Part shown: positions 28,696-37,506 of the stretch, in pieces
How the letters are laid out: each line of letters begins with the position of its first letter
Numbering within the stretch: the first letter of the stretch is position 1
Source: Paludibaculum fermentans
GTDB lineage: Bacteria; Acidobacteriota; Terriglobia; Bryobacterales; Bryobacteraceae
Assembly (NCBI RefSeq): GCF_015277775.1
Contig: NZ_CP063849.1
Span: 310,001 to 374,000 of the forward strand
Length of the DNA: 64,000 bases
Direction: 5' to 3'
Notes under the pieces: generated by a model
Database searches by the model: none
What the model was told of the DNA's origin: nothing
What the model saw: the letters and a program-made list of their open reading frames with translations, nothing else
Translations under genes and position numbers: made by a program

Positions 28696-30681
28696 CTAGA
28701 TAACACCCGCCTGCTTGAGCTTGATGATCTGGCGGAGTGACAGATTGGACCCGTACTTGCGCGCTTCGCGCAGGTCGCCCGCGCGCAGGCCGTTATTGCG
28801 GGCATCGATGATTTCGCGGATCTCCAGCCGGGCGAAGCCAGTGTCTTTCAGATCCTGGAAGAACTGCGGCCGGACACCCTGCTGATGCAGTTCCACGCAC
28901 TGCCGCGTATTGTAGGGGCCAAAGCCGAGGGCATGGATCTCGCGGACCTCTTCGGGTTTGACGCCCTGCTGGCGCAATTCGATCACTTCGCGGATGGTGA
29001 TGTCGCGGATGCCGATGTCCTTGCAGCGAGCCAGGAATTCGGGCGTGATGCCCTGGGATCTCAGCTCGATGATCTGCCGTGTGGAGAGCTTGCCCCAGCC
29101 GGCGCGGCTGATGCCGAGAATGTATTCCGCGGAGACGCCCTGGTTCTTGAGATCGATGATCTCGTCGACGGGCAGGTCGCCGTAGCCGGCCGCCACCAGG
29201 GCGGTCAGCAGTGACGCTTTGTTGGCGCTGGACGCCACCGGCGGCAGGGGCGGAGCCGGCATGCCGCGGGGCGCGGCCGGAGGCGCCGGCGAGGGTCCAG
29301 GCCCTGCAGGCGGAGCCGGAGCAGGTCCAGGAGAGGCCACGGGCGCCGGTGACGGGCCGGGCGCCAAAGGAGCCATGGCCATCTCGGGCAATTCCGCCAG
29401 CGCCGCGCGCGGTGTGGGCGACGGAGCCGCCGACGGGTCGAAGGCGCGGTAGGCGGAAAGTGCCGCGGGGGCGCTGACGGCGGAGGGTTGCTGCGGCGAC
29501 GGGTAAGCCGAGAGGGCGGCCCGCGGCGAAAGAGGCATCTGTGGCGTCATCGCGGACGCGGAAGCTACCGGCGCGACCGGAGGTGCAAACTCCTCATCTG
29601 AAGCGAAGGCGAACCAGTGCGGCGTCTGTGCTGAAGCAAGCACCATGCCGCCCAGCACGAATCCGCACAGGATGGCAGGCAATGCCGAGGCGCGGGCCGT
29701 GAAACGGCGGTCGCGGCGCAGCAGCATTTCCACCCGTTCTCCCAGGTGGGAAGCGCGCGTCGCCATACCGGTGGCCAGCATGGCCCGGCGGCGGGTCCAG
29801 CAGATCTCAAACAGGCGGGCCAGGCAGGCTGCGTAAGGGCGCGCCTCGCCGGTCATGGAAACCACCCAGTCGTCACAGGCGATTTCCCGCTCCCGCTCGA
29901 TTTGGCGCAGGACCCAGGCGGCGGCGGGGTGCAGCGTCAGAAACGCTGTCGCGAATTGGCCCAGCAGATTGGTCCAGTCGTCGCGGCGCTCCAGGTGGGC
30001 GAGTTCATGCAGCAGCACCTGGTCGAGCTCCTGCGGAGTGAAGGCCTCCAGCACACGGCCCGGCAGGATCACCGCCGGGTGGAGGAAGCCGGCCGCCATC
30101 GGCGACGCGACCTCGTCCGAGATCATCAACTTCACGTCACGCCCAACCCTCGATTGCATGAGCCACTCATCGAAGTTCAACTTGAGTTCCAGCGCGGCCT
30201 TGGTGGACCGTTGCTTCACCTGGCGCAGGTAAACGTAACTCCACGCGATGCGAGTCAACTGTACGGTCAGGGCCAGCAGCCAGAGGCCGGCCGCCAGCAG
30301 GGGACAGTACCCGGTCTTCACCTCCACCGGAGCCAGCGGCTGCCGCGCCAGAGGCTTCGCGGAATAGGAGTAAGGCGCCGTCTCCGGAGCGATCTCCGGC
30401 GGAGTCGAGAACCGCGCAATGGGGCGGAACTGCTCGGCGTTCAACGGCTCGCTCTGCCAGGCGCGGAAGCTCCGGACGGCTGCAGGCGCGACGGGCAGCA
30501 GCGTGATCACGCCCAGCACGCCCCACCACACCAGATGGCGCGTTGCCGCGTTCAGGCCGGGCAGGAGCTTCATCGCCACACACGTGACCAGCACGACGGC
30601 GGCTGCCTGCCACAGGCTATTGACGATGGCGGACAGAGCGGCGGCCGAGGCCGCGTTCAGCAGGTCCACTCCCTCTTTCAT
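28696..30681 (-). CDS. M56 (BlaR1/MecR1-type) membrane metallopeptidase with C-terminal repeats
   Basis: This 661-residue protein has four N-terminal transmembrane segments (about residues 12-35, 40-60, 105-125, 300-320) and the zinc motif H225-E-L-A-H inside LLHELAHLERRDD, with ACLARLFEICW downstream as in BlaR1. A Pro/Ala-rich linker (about residues 370-490) follows. In place of the penicillin-binding sensor domain of BlaR1, it ends with about six copies of the 28-residue repeat (GYGDLPVDEIIDLKNQGVS, STRQIIELRSQGITPEFL). Such peptidases cleave the BlaI-type repressor on receipt of a signal. It overlaps the BlaI gene by 4 bases (ATGA). Confidence 0.88.
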   Translation of the reverse strand: MKEGVDLLNAASAAALSAIVNSLWQAAAVVLVTCVAMKLLPGLNAATRHLVWWGVLGVITLLPVAPAAVRSFRAWQSEPLNAEQFRPIARFSTPPEIAPETAPYSYSAKPLARQPLAPVEVKTGYCPLLAAGLWLLALTVQLTRIAWSYVYLRQVKQRSTKAALELKLNFDEWLMQSRVGRDVKLMISDEVASPMAAGFLHPAVILPGRVLEAFTPQELDQVLLHELAHLERRDDWTNLLGQFATAFLTLHPAAAWVLRQIEREREIACDDWVVSMTGEARPYAACLARLFEICWTRRRAMLATGMATRASHLGERVEMLLRRDRRFTARASALPAILCGFVLGGMVLASAQTPHWFAFASDEEFAPPVAPVASASAMTPQMPLSPRAALSAYPSPQQPSAVSAPAALSAYRAFDPSAAPSPTPRAALAELPEMAMAPLAPGPSPAPVASPGPAPAPPAGPGPSPAPPAAPRGMPAPPLPPVASSANKASLLTALVAAGYGDLPVDEIIDLKNQGVSAEYILGISRAGWGKLSTRQIIELRSQGITPEFLARCKDIGIRDITIREVIELRQQGVKPEEVREIHALGFGPYNTRQCVELHQQGVRPQFFQDLKDTGFARLEIREIIDARNNGLRAGDLREARKYGSNLSLRQIIKLKQAGVI

Positions 30682-31061
30682 TTCGCATCCTCCGCGAGCA
30701 GCTTCCGGATCCTTCCTAATTCCCTGGCCGTCAGGTCTTCGTCGTTCAGAACGTTCAGGACCAGCAACTCCGGCGAGTTCCGGAAGAAGCGGCTCACCAG
30801 ATAGCGCACGGCGTTGCGGCCCGCTTCGTCACGGCCCACCAGAGGCTCGTAGACGAAGGCGCGCCCCTCCACCGGCTTCACATGCTGCAGGAACCCCTTG
30901 TCCTCGAGGATGCGCATGGTGGTGAGCACCGTGTTGTAGGCGAGGCCCAGCTCCTTCAGCGCATCCGCCACATCCGAGACAGTGCACGGGCCACGATCCC
31001 AGATGACATCCATCAGCCGGAGTTCGGCTTCGGTAAGATTCAGTGATCGTTTTCGGGCCAA
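30678..31061 (-). CDS. BlaI/MecI/CopY-family transcriptional repressor
   Basis: This is a 127-residue winged-helix protein with the family pattern LTEAELRLMDVIWDRGPCTVSDVADAL, YNTVLTTMRILEDKGFLQH, and EGRAFVYEPLVGRDEAGRNAV. It would repress its own operon as a dimer. It is the first gene of an operon with the M56 metallopeptidase (ATGA overlap) and the repeat protein. In the known BlaI/BlaR1 scheme the metallopeptidase removes this repressor by cleavage. A perfect 16-base direct repeat upstream is a candidate operator. Confidence 0.92.
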   Translation of the reverse strand: MARKRSLNLTEAELRLMDVIWDRGPCTVSDVADALKELGLAYNTVLTTMRILEDKGFLQHVKPVEGRAFVYEPLVGRDEAGRNAVRYLVSRFFRNSPELLVLNVLNDEDLTARELGRIRKLLAEDAK

Positions 31062-31075
31062 CCGGGACGCTCCTA

Positions 31076-31144
31076 CAACTAAGGAATTAAGTGACAGTAT
31101 TATTTGTAAAGCAGATCCGGTGCGGGGTCAACTAAGGAATTAAG
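31076..31144. promoter_or_regulatory. Direct repeat in the BlaI divergent promoter region
   Basis: Two identical 16-base copies of CAACTAAGGAATTAAG lie at 31076-31091 and 31129-31144, 53 bases apart start to start. The spacing is near five helical turns, so both copies would face one side of the DNA. They sit between the BlaI operon (minus) and the zinc-ribbon gene (plus) and are the only strong sequence repeat in this intergenic region. They are plausible operators for the BlaI homologue, with a TACAACT/AGTTGTA pair at 31074 and 31158 flanking them. Confidence 0.5.
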
Positions 31145-31166
31145 AGTTTACACGGGGAGTTGTACG

Positions 31167-31673
31167 ATGAACTGCAGGAACTGTGGCGGGGCGCTACGCC
31201 TGGACTCGGGTCGCGAGGCGCTGGCGTGCGACTTCTGCCACACACTGGTCTATCCGGAGCCCAACGAGGAAGGGGTCCGGGTCTTCGAAGCCGGCACCGG
31301 CGAAATGTGCCCGGTGTGCCGCCAGGAACTCAGGCACGCATCCTACCTCGGCAAGCGCCTGGGGTACTGCACAAAATGCCTAGGGATGTTGCTGGACCTG
31401 GACTCCTTCGGCGCGCTGGTCCAGATCGTACGAGCCCGCCGCGACCGGATTCCTGAACCGCCGCGTCCCCTGGATCCAATGGAACTCGAACGGGTCATCG
31501 ATTGCCCGCGCTGCCACCAGCGTATGGATACTCACCCGTACGCGGGTCCGGGCAACATCGTAATCGACAATTGCCCGGACTGCCGTTTGAACTGGCTGGA
31601 CCACAACGAACTGCGCCGCGTCACCACGGCTCCAGATACGCAATTGAACCCGGACGCGTGGTTCGCGCCGTAA
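31167..31673 (+). CDS. Zinc-ribbon protein (zf-TFIIB-like)
   Basis: This 168-residue protein has three Cys clusters. CRNCGG with CDFCHT (residues 3-24) is a rubredoxin-like ribbon. CPVCRQ with CTKCLG (about residues 48-72) is the TFIIB-like ribbon. CPRCHQRMDTH with NCPDCRLNWLDHNEL (about residues 110-150) is a third. Such proteins are generally cytoplasmic and of unknown role. It is divergent from the BlaI operon, sharing the repeat-containing promoter, so it may be under the same control. Confidence 0.8.
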   Translation: MNCRNCGGALRLDSGREALACDFCHTLVYPEPNEEGVRVFEAGTGEMCPVCRQELRHASYLGKRLGYCTKCLGMLLDLDSFGALVQIVRARRDRIPEPPRPLDPMELERVIDCPRCHQRMDTHPYAGPGNIVIDNCPDCRLNWLDHNELRRVTTAPDTQLNPDAWFAP

Positions 31674-31674
31674 G

Positions 31675-33921
31675 TTAACGAACCTTCCATTTCGACGAAA
31701 GCGCCGCCAGCTTGTCGTCCATCGACGGTTTTGCCTGCTGCGGACGCTGCGGCTTCTGCGGCGGCGGCCCCTGCAGCGCCTTGATCGACAGCGCGATGCG
31801 CTTCGTTTTGGCGTCGGCGCTCAGCACCTTCACCTTGACGATCTGCCCGGCCTTCACCACCTCGGACGCATCCTGGATATAGCGGTTGGACAACTCGCTG
31901 ATGTGGACCAGGCCATCCTGGTGCACCCCCACATCGACGAACGCGCCGAACTTCGTCACGTTGGTGACGACACCCTCCAGCACCATGCCGGGCTGGACGT
32001 CGGCGATCTCCTTCACGCCTTCCTTGAAGCTGGGCGCCACGAACTTGTCGCGCGGATCGCGGCCCGGTTTGCGGAGCTCTTCCAGGATGTCGTTCAAGGT
32101 GTAGACGCCGACGGCGATGTCATCCTTCTTGAACTTCTCCAGCAACTGCGGCTGCTGGATGATCTCCTCCAGCTTCACGCCCAGCCGTTCGGCGATCTGC
32201 GCCACCACCGGGTACGACTCAGGGTGGACCGCCGTCATGTCCAGCGGGTTGGACGCTCCGCGAATCCGCAGGAAGCCGGCCGCCTGTTCAAAGGTCTTCG
32301 GCCCGATGCCCGGCACCGCGGTGAGCTGCACGCGCGACGTGAACTTGCCGTTCTCGTTGCGGTATTCGACGATCTTCAGCGCGGTGCGCTCGCTGATGCC
32401 GGCGACATAGCGCAGCAGCGCCCATGATGCCGTGTTGAGTTCCACGCCGACGCGGTTCACGCAGCTTTCGATCACGGTCTCAAGCGATTGCTGCAACTGG
32501 CGCTGGTCGACGTCGTGCTGGTACTGGCCGACGCCGATCGACTTCGGATCGATCTTGACGAGTTCCGCCAGCGGGTCCTGCAGGCGGCGGGCAATGGAGA
32601 TGGCGCCGCGCACGGTGAGGTCGAGGTCAGGGAACTCCTGCCGGGCGATATCCGAAGCGGAGTAGATCGACGCGCCCGATTCATTCACCGTGACACTGAA
32701 CACCGTATCGAGCTTTTCCTGTTGCAGGAACTCGCGCACGAAGGCATCCGTCTCGCGGGAGGCGGTCCCGTTGCCGATGGCGATCGCCTTCACGTTGAAC
32801 TTCGTGATCAGGGACTTCAGCGTCTTCATCGCACCGGCGGTATCGCCGCGCTGCGGATAGATAACGGTATTCTCCAGGTACTTGCCGGTTTCGTCGACAA
32901 TGGCGATCTTGCAGCCGGTGCGGATGCCCGGATCGATGCCCATCACGCCCAACTGTCCGGCCGGCGGCGCCAGCAGCAGGTTTTGTAAATTCTCGCGGAA
33001 CACCTGGATGGCTTCCGAATCGGCGCGCTTCTTCAACTCCAGCCGGATCTCGGTCTGGATGGAGCTGTTCAGCAGGCGGTTGTAGGAGTCGTCGCTGGCC
33101 AGTTCCAGCTGCGGCGTCCAGTCGCCCGGGGTCTTCAGGATGAAGCGTCGTACCAGGTCGAGGGCGCGCACCGGCTCCAACTCGATGGTGAAGTAGAGGA
33201 CGTTTTCGCTCTCACCACGGCGGATCGCCAGCATGCGGTGAGAGGGGATCTTGCTCACCGGCTCGCGATACTCGTAGTACATCTTGAACTTTTCCTGCTC
33301 GTCGACGGCGTCCATCACCTTGCGGCTCACCACGACGCCCTCGTCGAACATCATCTGCCGCAACGCCTTGCGCAGATCGGCGTTCTCGCTGATCATTTCG
33401 GCGATGATGTGGCGCGCGCCTTCCAGCGCCTCGGCCGTTGTGTTGACGCCCTTCTCGGCATTCACGAAGGTGGCGGCGAAGGCTTCCAGCGGCAGTTCAG
33501 CCGGTTCCTGTGTCCAGAGATAGAGCGCCAGCGGCTCCAGTCCCTTTTCGCGGGCAATGGTGGCCTTCGTGCGCCGCTTCGGCTTGTAGGGCAGGTAGAG
33601 GTCTTCGAGTTCGCTTTTTTCCAGCGTCTTCTCGATGCGGGCCTTCAACTCGGGCGTAAGCTTGCCCTGCTCCTCAATCGAGGCGAGGATGGTGGCGCGG
33701 CGGTCCTCCAACTCGCGGAAGTAGGCGAGCTTCTCCTCGATGGAGCGGATCTGCACTTCGTCCAGATTGCCGGTGGCCTCTTTGCGGTAGCGCGCGATGA
33801 AGGGGACCGTGCCGCCTTCGTCCAATAGTTCGATGGTCGCGGTCAGCCCCTTCAGGGGCACATTGATGACCTGTGCGACGTGGATCAGGATCTCAGGGGA
33901 AAGAGACTTCAGTTCAGGCAT
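31675..33921 (-). CDS. tex: Tex-type S1 RNA-binding transcription accessory protein
   Basis: This is a 748-residue protein in the family size range. The N-terminal helical part (EEKLAYFRELEDRRATIL, LYLPYKPKRRTKATIAREKGLEPLA) is followed by a YqgF-like RNase H fold (MGIDPGIRTGCKIAIVDETGKYLE, NGTASRETDAFVREFL). Then come a helix-hairpin-helix module (NTASWALLRYVAGISERTALKIVEYR, LTAVPGIGPKTFEQAAGFLRI) and a C-terminal S1 domain (GMVLEGVVTNVTKFGAFVDVGVHQDGLVHISEL). It binds nucleic acids and contributes to transcript stability and elongation. An upstream in-frame TTG at 34035 would add unrelated sequence. Confidence 0.94.
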   Translation of the reverse strand: MPELKSLSPEILIHVAQVINVPLKGLTATIELLDEGGTVPFIARYRKEATGNLDEVQIRSIEEKLAYFRELEDRRATILASIEEQGKLTPELKARIEKTLEKSELEDLYLPYKPKRRTKATIAREKGLEPLALYLWTQEPAELPLEAFAATFVNAEKGVNTTAEALEGARHIIAEMISENADLRKALRQMMFDEGVVVSRKVMDAVDEQEKFKMYYEYREPVSKIPSHRMLAIRRGESENVLYFTIELEPVRALDLVRRFILKTPGDWTPQLELASDDSYNRLLNSSIQTEIRLELKKRADSEAIQVFRENLQNLLLAPPAGQLGVMGIDPGIRTGCKIAIVDETGKYLENTVIYPQRGDTAGAMKTLKSLITKFNVKAIAIGNGTASRETDAFVREFLQQEKLDTVFSVTVNESGASIYSASDIARQEFPDLDLTVRGAISIARRLQDPLAELVKIDPKSIGVGQYQHDVDQRQLQQSLETVIESCVNRVGVELNTASWALLRYVAGISERTALKIVEYRNENGKFTSRVQLTAVPGIGPKTFEQAAGFLRIRGASNPLDMTAVHPESYPVVAQIAERLGVKLEEIIQQPQLLEKFKKDDIAVGVYTLNDILEELRKPGRDPRDKFVAPSFKEGVKEIADVQPGMVLEGVVTNVTKFGAFVDVGVHQDGLVHISELSNRYIQDASEVVKAGQIVKVKVLSADAKTKRIALSIKALQGPPPQKPQRPQQAKPSMDDKLAALSSKWKVR

Positions 33922-34071
33922 GTGGAAACACCCATATGGTAGCCCGGCCCGCGGGAAAATCTCTCCTTGACGGGCCGCGCGCGGCTGTGTTTGGCGGTTC
34001 CGGGCCTCCCGGCGGAGCGGACATTCAGATCGCAATGCCGAAACCTGTATGATGAGAGCGGGTGCTGAATT

Positions 34072-34458
34072 ATGAAGCTAGGCTCTTGGGTAAAATCGAA
34101 TATTGAGTATGGCCGCGATCTGGTGGAGTCCGGATTGGAAGGCGCATCCACGGTGAGAAAAGCCTCCTTCCGCGATGACGAAATCGCCGGTGAATTTTCG
34201 CGAGCCGCGGAAGAATCCCTGCTGCCGACACTGCTCGGAATCTGCATCGGCGCCGCGGCCGGCTACATCACGGATGATCGCAAGTCGAAGCGCGGCGCGC
34301 TCATCGGCGGAGTGGTCGGCGGAGCCATTGGATTTACTGGCGGATTGGCTTGGGGCTCACGCCGTGTGACGGGTGCTTTGGCCGGCGGCGCGATCAAGAA
34401 GATCAACGCCGCGCGCGATGAGCACTGGCTCGAAAAACACCCTGTCGTCTACGGCTGA
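34072..34458 (+). CDS. Small glycine-zipper membrane protein
   Basis: This 128-residue product has a charged N-terminal half (SNIEYGRDLVESGLEGASTVRKASFRDDEI) followed by two glycine-rich hydrophobic segments (LLPTLLGICIGAAAGYI, about residues 50-66, and GALIGGVVGGAIGFTGGLAWG, about 75-95). Glycine-zipper segments of this sort pack in membranes. I do not recognise a family. The start ATG follows GAATT and has no clear ribosome site. Confidence 0.55.
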   Translation: MKLGSWVKSNIEYGRDLVESGLEGASTVRKASFRDDEIAGEFSRAAEESLLPTLLGICIGAAAGYITDDRKSKRGALIGGVVGGAIGFTGGLAWGSRRVTGALAGGAIKKINAARDEHWLEKHPVVYG

Positions 34459-34531
34459 GCGCTGTCTCTTCGCCTGTGGTGGGGAAAATAAACCGGCGGT
34501 GGCGGTGGATAGCTGCTACGCTTTAGCCACC

Positions 34532-34660
34532 ATGTCAGCCAGCAACGGAGACAAATCGCGGCATCACCGCCTGCGCAAGAGAAAGCTGCAGGTGCGTCTC
34601 ACGATGCGCGCGCTGCGGCAGAAACTGACTGACGCCAAGGCCGTTCCGGCCACCAAGTAG
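34532..34660 (+). CDS. Small basic protein, 42 residues
   Basis: The short frame encodes MSASNGDKSRHHRLRKRKLQVRLTMRALRQKLTDAKAVPATK-like sequence dominated by Arg, Lys and His with one amphipathic helix. It is placed 73 bases after the glycine-zipper gene. No ribosome site is clear. Similar very short basic proteins are annotated in acidobacterial genomes, and it might bind nucleic acid. It could equally be spurious. Confidence 0.35.
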   Translation: MSASNGDKSRHHRLRKRKLQVRLTMRALRQKLTDAKAVPATK

Positions 34661-34997
34661 ACCGCCCGCCAGGTGAATTGGGTTCCGCCCTGGATTCAGC
34701 GCCTCTGAAAAGCAGTTGCGGCAGTCCCACGCGCATCCCCTCCGATCTTCGGATTACGCGTGAGAGCTGCCGCTCAGGCTGAGGTTAGGAGCGCTCAACG
34801 CGCCAGCCGCAGAGCCCTGACATTTGACCGACACACGTTTCCGGCGATGGACGTTCCACCGGAACCGCCTGTGGCTTCCTCCAGAGTCGTACGGCTCAGA
34901 GCTGGCCCGGATCGCCCTAGGGTCTGCCCTCAACCTTACTATTTGTTAAGTGCACCAGACGGCCTTTGCGTTTCATCAGAATGCGCAGAATCTGCAT
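34661..34997. other. Intergenic stretch without recognisable features
   Basis: This 337-base region lies between the small basic protein gene and the end of the CHAT protein gene. I find no convincing reading frame, RNA gene or strong inverted repeat in it. Confidence 0.4.
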
Positions 34998-37436
34998 TCA
35001 GCGCACGTAGACCTGGTAGGGCGCCCAATAGTACGGCCGCCGGAAGTCTCCGCCCTTCAGCATCCGCAGTTTTGCCGCCCTCAACGCCTCGTCCGGAGCC
35101 CGTCCCGCCGCGATCCCCTCATACAGCCACGTCATCAGCTCCGCGCTGGAACTATCGCTGACATCCCACAGTCCGGCCACCACCGCGCGCGCTCCGGCCT
35201 CCAGGAACGCCCACGACAGTCCGATCAGGCCTTCGCCCGCATAGCTGGTGGTGCCGGCGCTGCTGCAGGCGGAGATCGTCACCAGCCGGGCCTGCAGCTT
35301 CGGCGTGCTGAGAATCTCACGAGCGTACAGCCGGAACTGGTCGCCCTCGCGCGCCAGGATGATGGCCGAGTCCAGCGGACTCACGCGGCCCACCTCGGCG
35401 TGCGCTGCAAAGTGGACCAGCGCGTACTGTTCCGCCCGCGCCTTCCGGTAATTGGTCCGGGTGGCATTGCTGCCTTCCAAAACCGTTTTGTGCAGGGCGG
35501 GGAACTTCGCCGCGATGCCAGTCAGCTCTCTCCGCGCGCTCTCCAGTGCCGGGTACTCCGGATCCGGCGCATCGGGTGCGCCCACCAGCAGCAACCCCTC
35601 GCCCGTCTGCGGCGCTGGATCCGATGCCGTCAGCATCGTGAGGGACGGTGCGATGGAGAGCGTCACATCCTCCAGCCAGTAATGCGGCTGGGGACGCGGC
35701 ACCGGCAACGATTCCAGATTGATCAGGTGGACAGCGCCATCGGGGATCACCGTGACCCGCGCAATCCCCTCCGCCTCGCTTGCCGCGCCCAGCAGCATCT
35801 GATAGAGCTGCGAGCCTGGGCCGTCCGCGGTCTCACGCAACGGATCGCGCAGCGACTTCTCGATCTCATTCCGGTAAAGCTTCACCTGCTCTTCCAACCT
35901 TGACGCCGGCGGCAGTTCATGCGAGCGTACGCCCGTGGCCGTGATTGTCCAGAGCCATGACCTCTTGGGCGCGGTCCAGTAAAACAAAACGGCAGTCTTC
36001 CGTTCGGAGGCGAAGCGCCGGGCGCGCGCCACGATGTCGGCTGCTACTGGCGGAGCGGCCCGCTCCGATTGCGCCGCCAGAATGCGGCCCCGGCTCGACT
36101 CCGCCACGCGCAGGGCCGCCTCGGTCTCGCCCCGCGCCATCAATGCCTCGACGTAATCCTGGTGAAAACGGATCAGCCGCGCCAGGAAGGTGATCTTCGA
36201 TTCCCGGTTGCGCAGCTCGATCCGCGCCGTCTCGATCTGTTGCAGGGCTGCCTCGAAGTGCGGCTTGGCCGCGGCAAACCGCTTGCGGGCGATCTCCACA
36301 CGCGCCAGTCCGGCGTGGGCATCCCACAACAGCCCGCGATTCCCGCCGCTGCTGGCCAGCACCTGCTGGAAGTCCTTGGCCGCTTCGTCAAACCGCTCCT
36401 GTCCGGCGGCGATGAAGCCACGATTCAGGCGGAGGTAGTTCAAGGCGGTTTCATTCGAACGGTCGGCCTTACTCTCCCAGGCCTGCTGGTTCCAATTAGC
36501 GGCATCCTGCCATTTCTGAGCCGAAAGGTACGCCAGGGCCAGGTTGCCGGCCCAGGTTGCCGGATCGTCGTGGAGCTCCCTGGCCAGGTCGAACGCCTTG
36601 TGATACGACTGCACCGCCTCGTCGAAACGGCCTTGGATCAGGTACATCGACCCCATCTCGCCCAGGCTGTCCTTGAGATTCGCCCGGTCGCCCACCATTT
36701 CGAGGTTGGCGGCCACGCGGGACTGCCACTCCAGCGCTCTTGGAATGTCGCCCAGTTGCGCGTAGCACAGCGCTGCATTCGTGGCGGAACGGCCCGCAAT
36801 CCAGCGGGCATCAATTCGATCGGCCGCCGCGACGGCCTGCCGGGTGAAGGCAATCGACTCGTCGTAGCGAAGCTGCCGCAGCCGGAGAAACGCCATGTTG
36901 TTGCAGGCGGCGGCCTCGCTGTAGGCGTCCTTCCGCTTCATGGCTTCGGCCAGCGCTACCCTCGTGACCTCTTCGGCGGAGCGTTGATCACCCTTGCGCG
37001 CCAGGCGCGCGCCTTCATAAACCATCGACAACAGTGCTGTTTCGGAATCGCCCGTCTGCTCGGCCAGTTGACGCGCTTTCTCCAGCGCGACCTGCCCTTC
37101 ATCGAAGCGGCCCTGCCGCAGGCACACACCACCTATCACCATTTGCCGCCGGGCCTCCCAGCGTGCACCTGGCGCGGCATCCGTCAGTTCCTTGGATGCT
37201 TCGGCCGGCTTGCCTTGGGCTAACAGGATTTCGGCGCGCAGGGTACGAAAGCGGGAGCGCCATTCGCTGGATTTCGACTTCCGCCAGTCTTCATGCCCGT
37301 CCAGGTTGTGCAACGCAGCCTGCAGGCGCCCGGTGCGATAGAGCCGCGTCACTTCCTCGAAACGCGTCTGGGGTGCGCTCTGGAAGCGAGAGCAGCCACA
37401 GACGAGAAGCGCGAAGAGCAGGCACCACCGGAGCAT
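34998..37436 (-). CDS. CHAT-domain TPR lipoprotein (caspase-like protease)
   Basis: From the ATG at 37436 the product is 812 residues. The N-terminus is a lipoprotein signal ending LLFALLVCGC, with two candidate lipobox Cys residues. Residues about 30-470 form many tetratricopeptide repeats (EAILLAQGKPAEASKEL, ALEKARQLAEQTGDSETALLSM, NMAFLRLRQLRYDESIAF). The C-terminal CHAT domain has the catalytic His in ALVHFAAHAEVG and Cys in VTISACSSAGTTSYAGEG, then GLSWAFLEAGARAVVAGLWDV. CHAT proteases are caspase relatives, known as effectors in conflict systems. It is the last gene of the sigma/anti-sigma unit. A GTG at 37460 is an alternative start. Confidence 0.88.
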   Translation of the reverse strand: MLRWCLLFALLVCGCSRFQSAPQTRFEEVTRLYRTGRLQAALHNLDGHEDWRKSKSSEWRSRFRTLRAEILLAQGKPAEASKELTDAAPGARWEARRQMVIGGVCLRQGRFDEGQVALEKARQLAEQTGDSETALLSMVYEGARLARKGDQRSAEEVTRVALAEAMKRKDAYSEAAACNNMAFLRLRQLRYDESIAFTRQAVAAADRIDARWIAGRSATNAALCYAQLGDIPRALEWQSRVAANLEMVGDRANLKDSLGEMGSMYLIQGRFDEAVQSYHKAFDLARELHDDPATWAGNLALAYLSAQKWQDAANWNQQAWESKADRSNETALNYLRLNRGFIAAGQERFDEAAKDFQQVLASSGGNRGLLWDAHAGLARVEIARKRFAAAKPHFEAALQQIETARIELRNRESKITFLARLIRFHQDYVEALMARGETEAALRVAESSRGRILAAQSERAAPPVAADIVARARRFASERKTAVLFYWTAPKRSWLWTITATGVRSHELPPASRLEEQVKLYRNEIEKSLRDPLRETADGPGSQLYQMLLGAASEAEGIARVTVIPDGAVHLINLESLPVPRPQPHYWLEDVTLSIAPSLTMLTASDPAPQTGEGLLLVGAPDAPDPEYPALESARRELTGIAAKFPALHKTVLEGSNATRTNYRKARAEQYALVHFAAHAEVGRVSPLDSAIILAREGDQFRLYAREILSTPKLQARLVTISACSSAGTTSYAGEGLIGLSWAFLEAGARAVVAGLWDVSDSSSAELMTWLYEGIAAGRAPDEALRAAKLRMLKGGDFRRPYYWAPYQVYVR

Positions 37437-37506
37437 CAGCCCAAGTGTACCTGTCCTCACGCTTCCAATTCACATCCTGCCCCGGCCATCCCGGCGCAGG
37501 GGCGGT

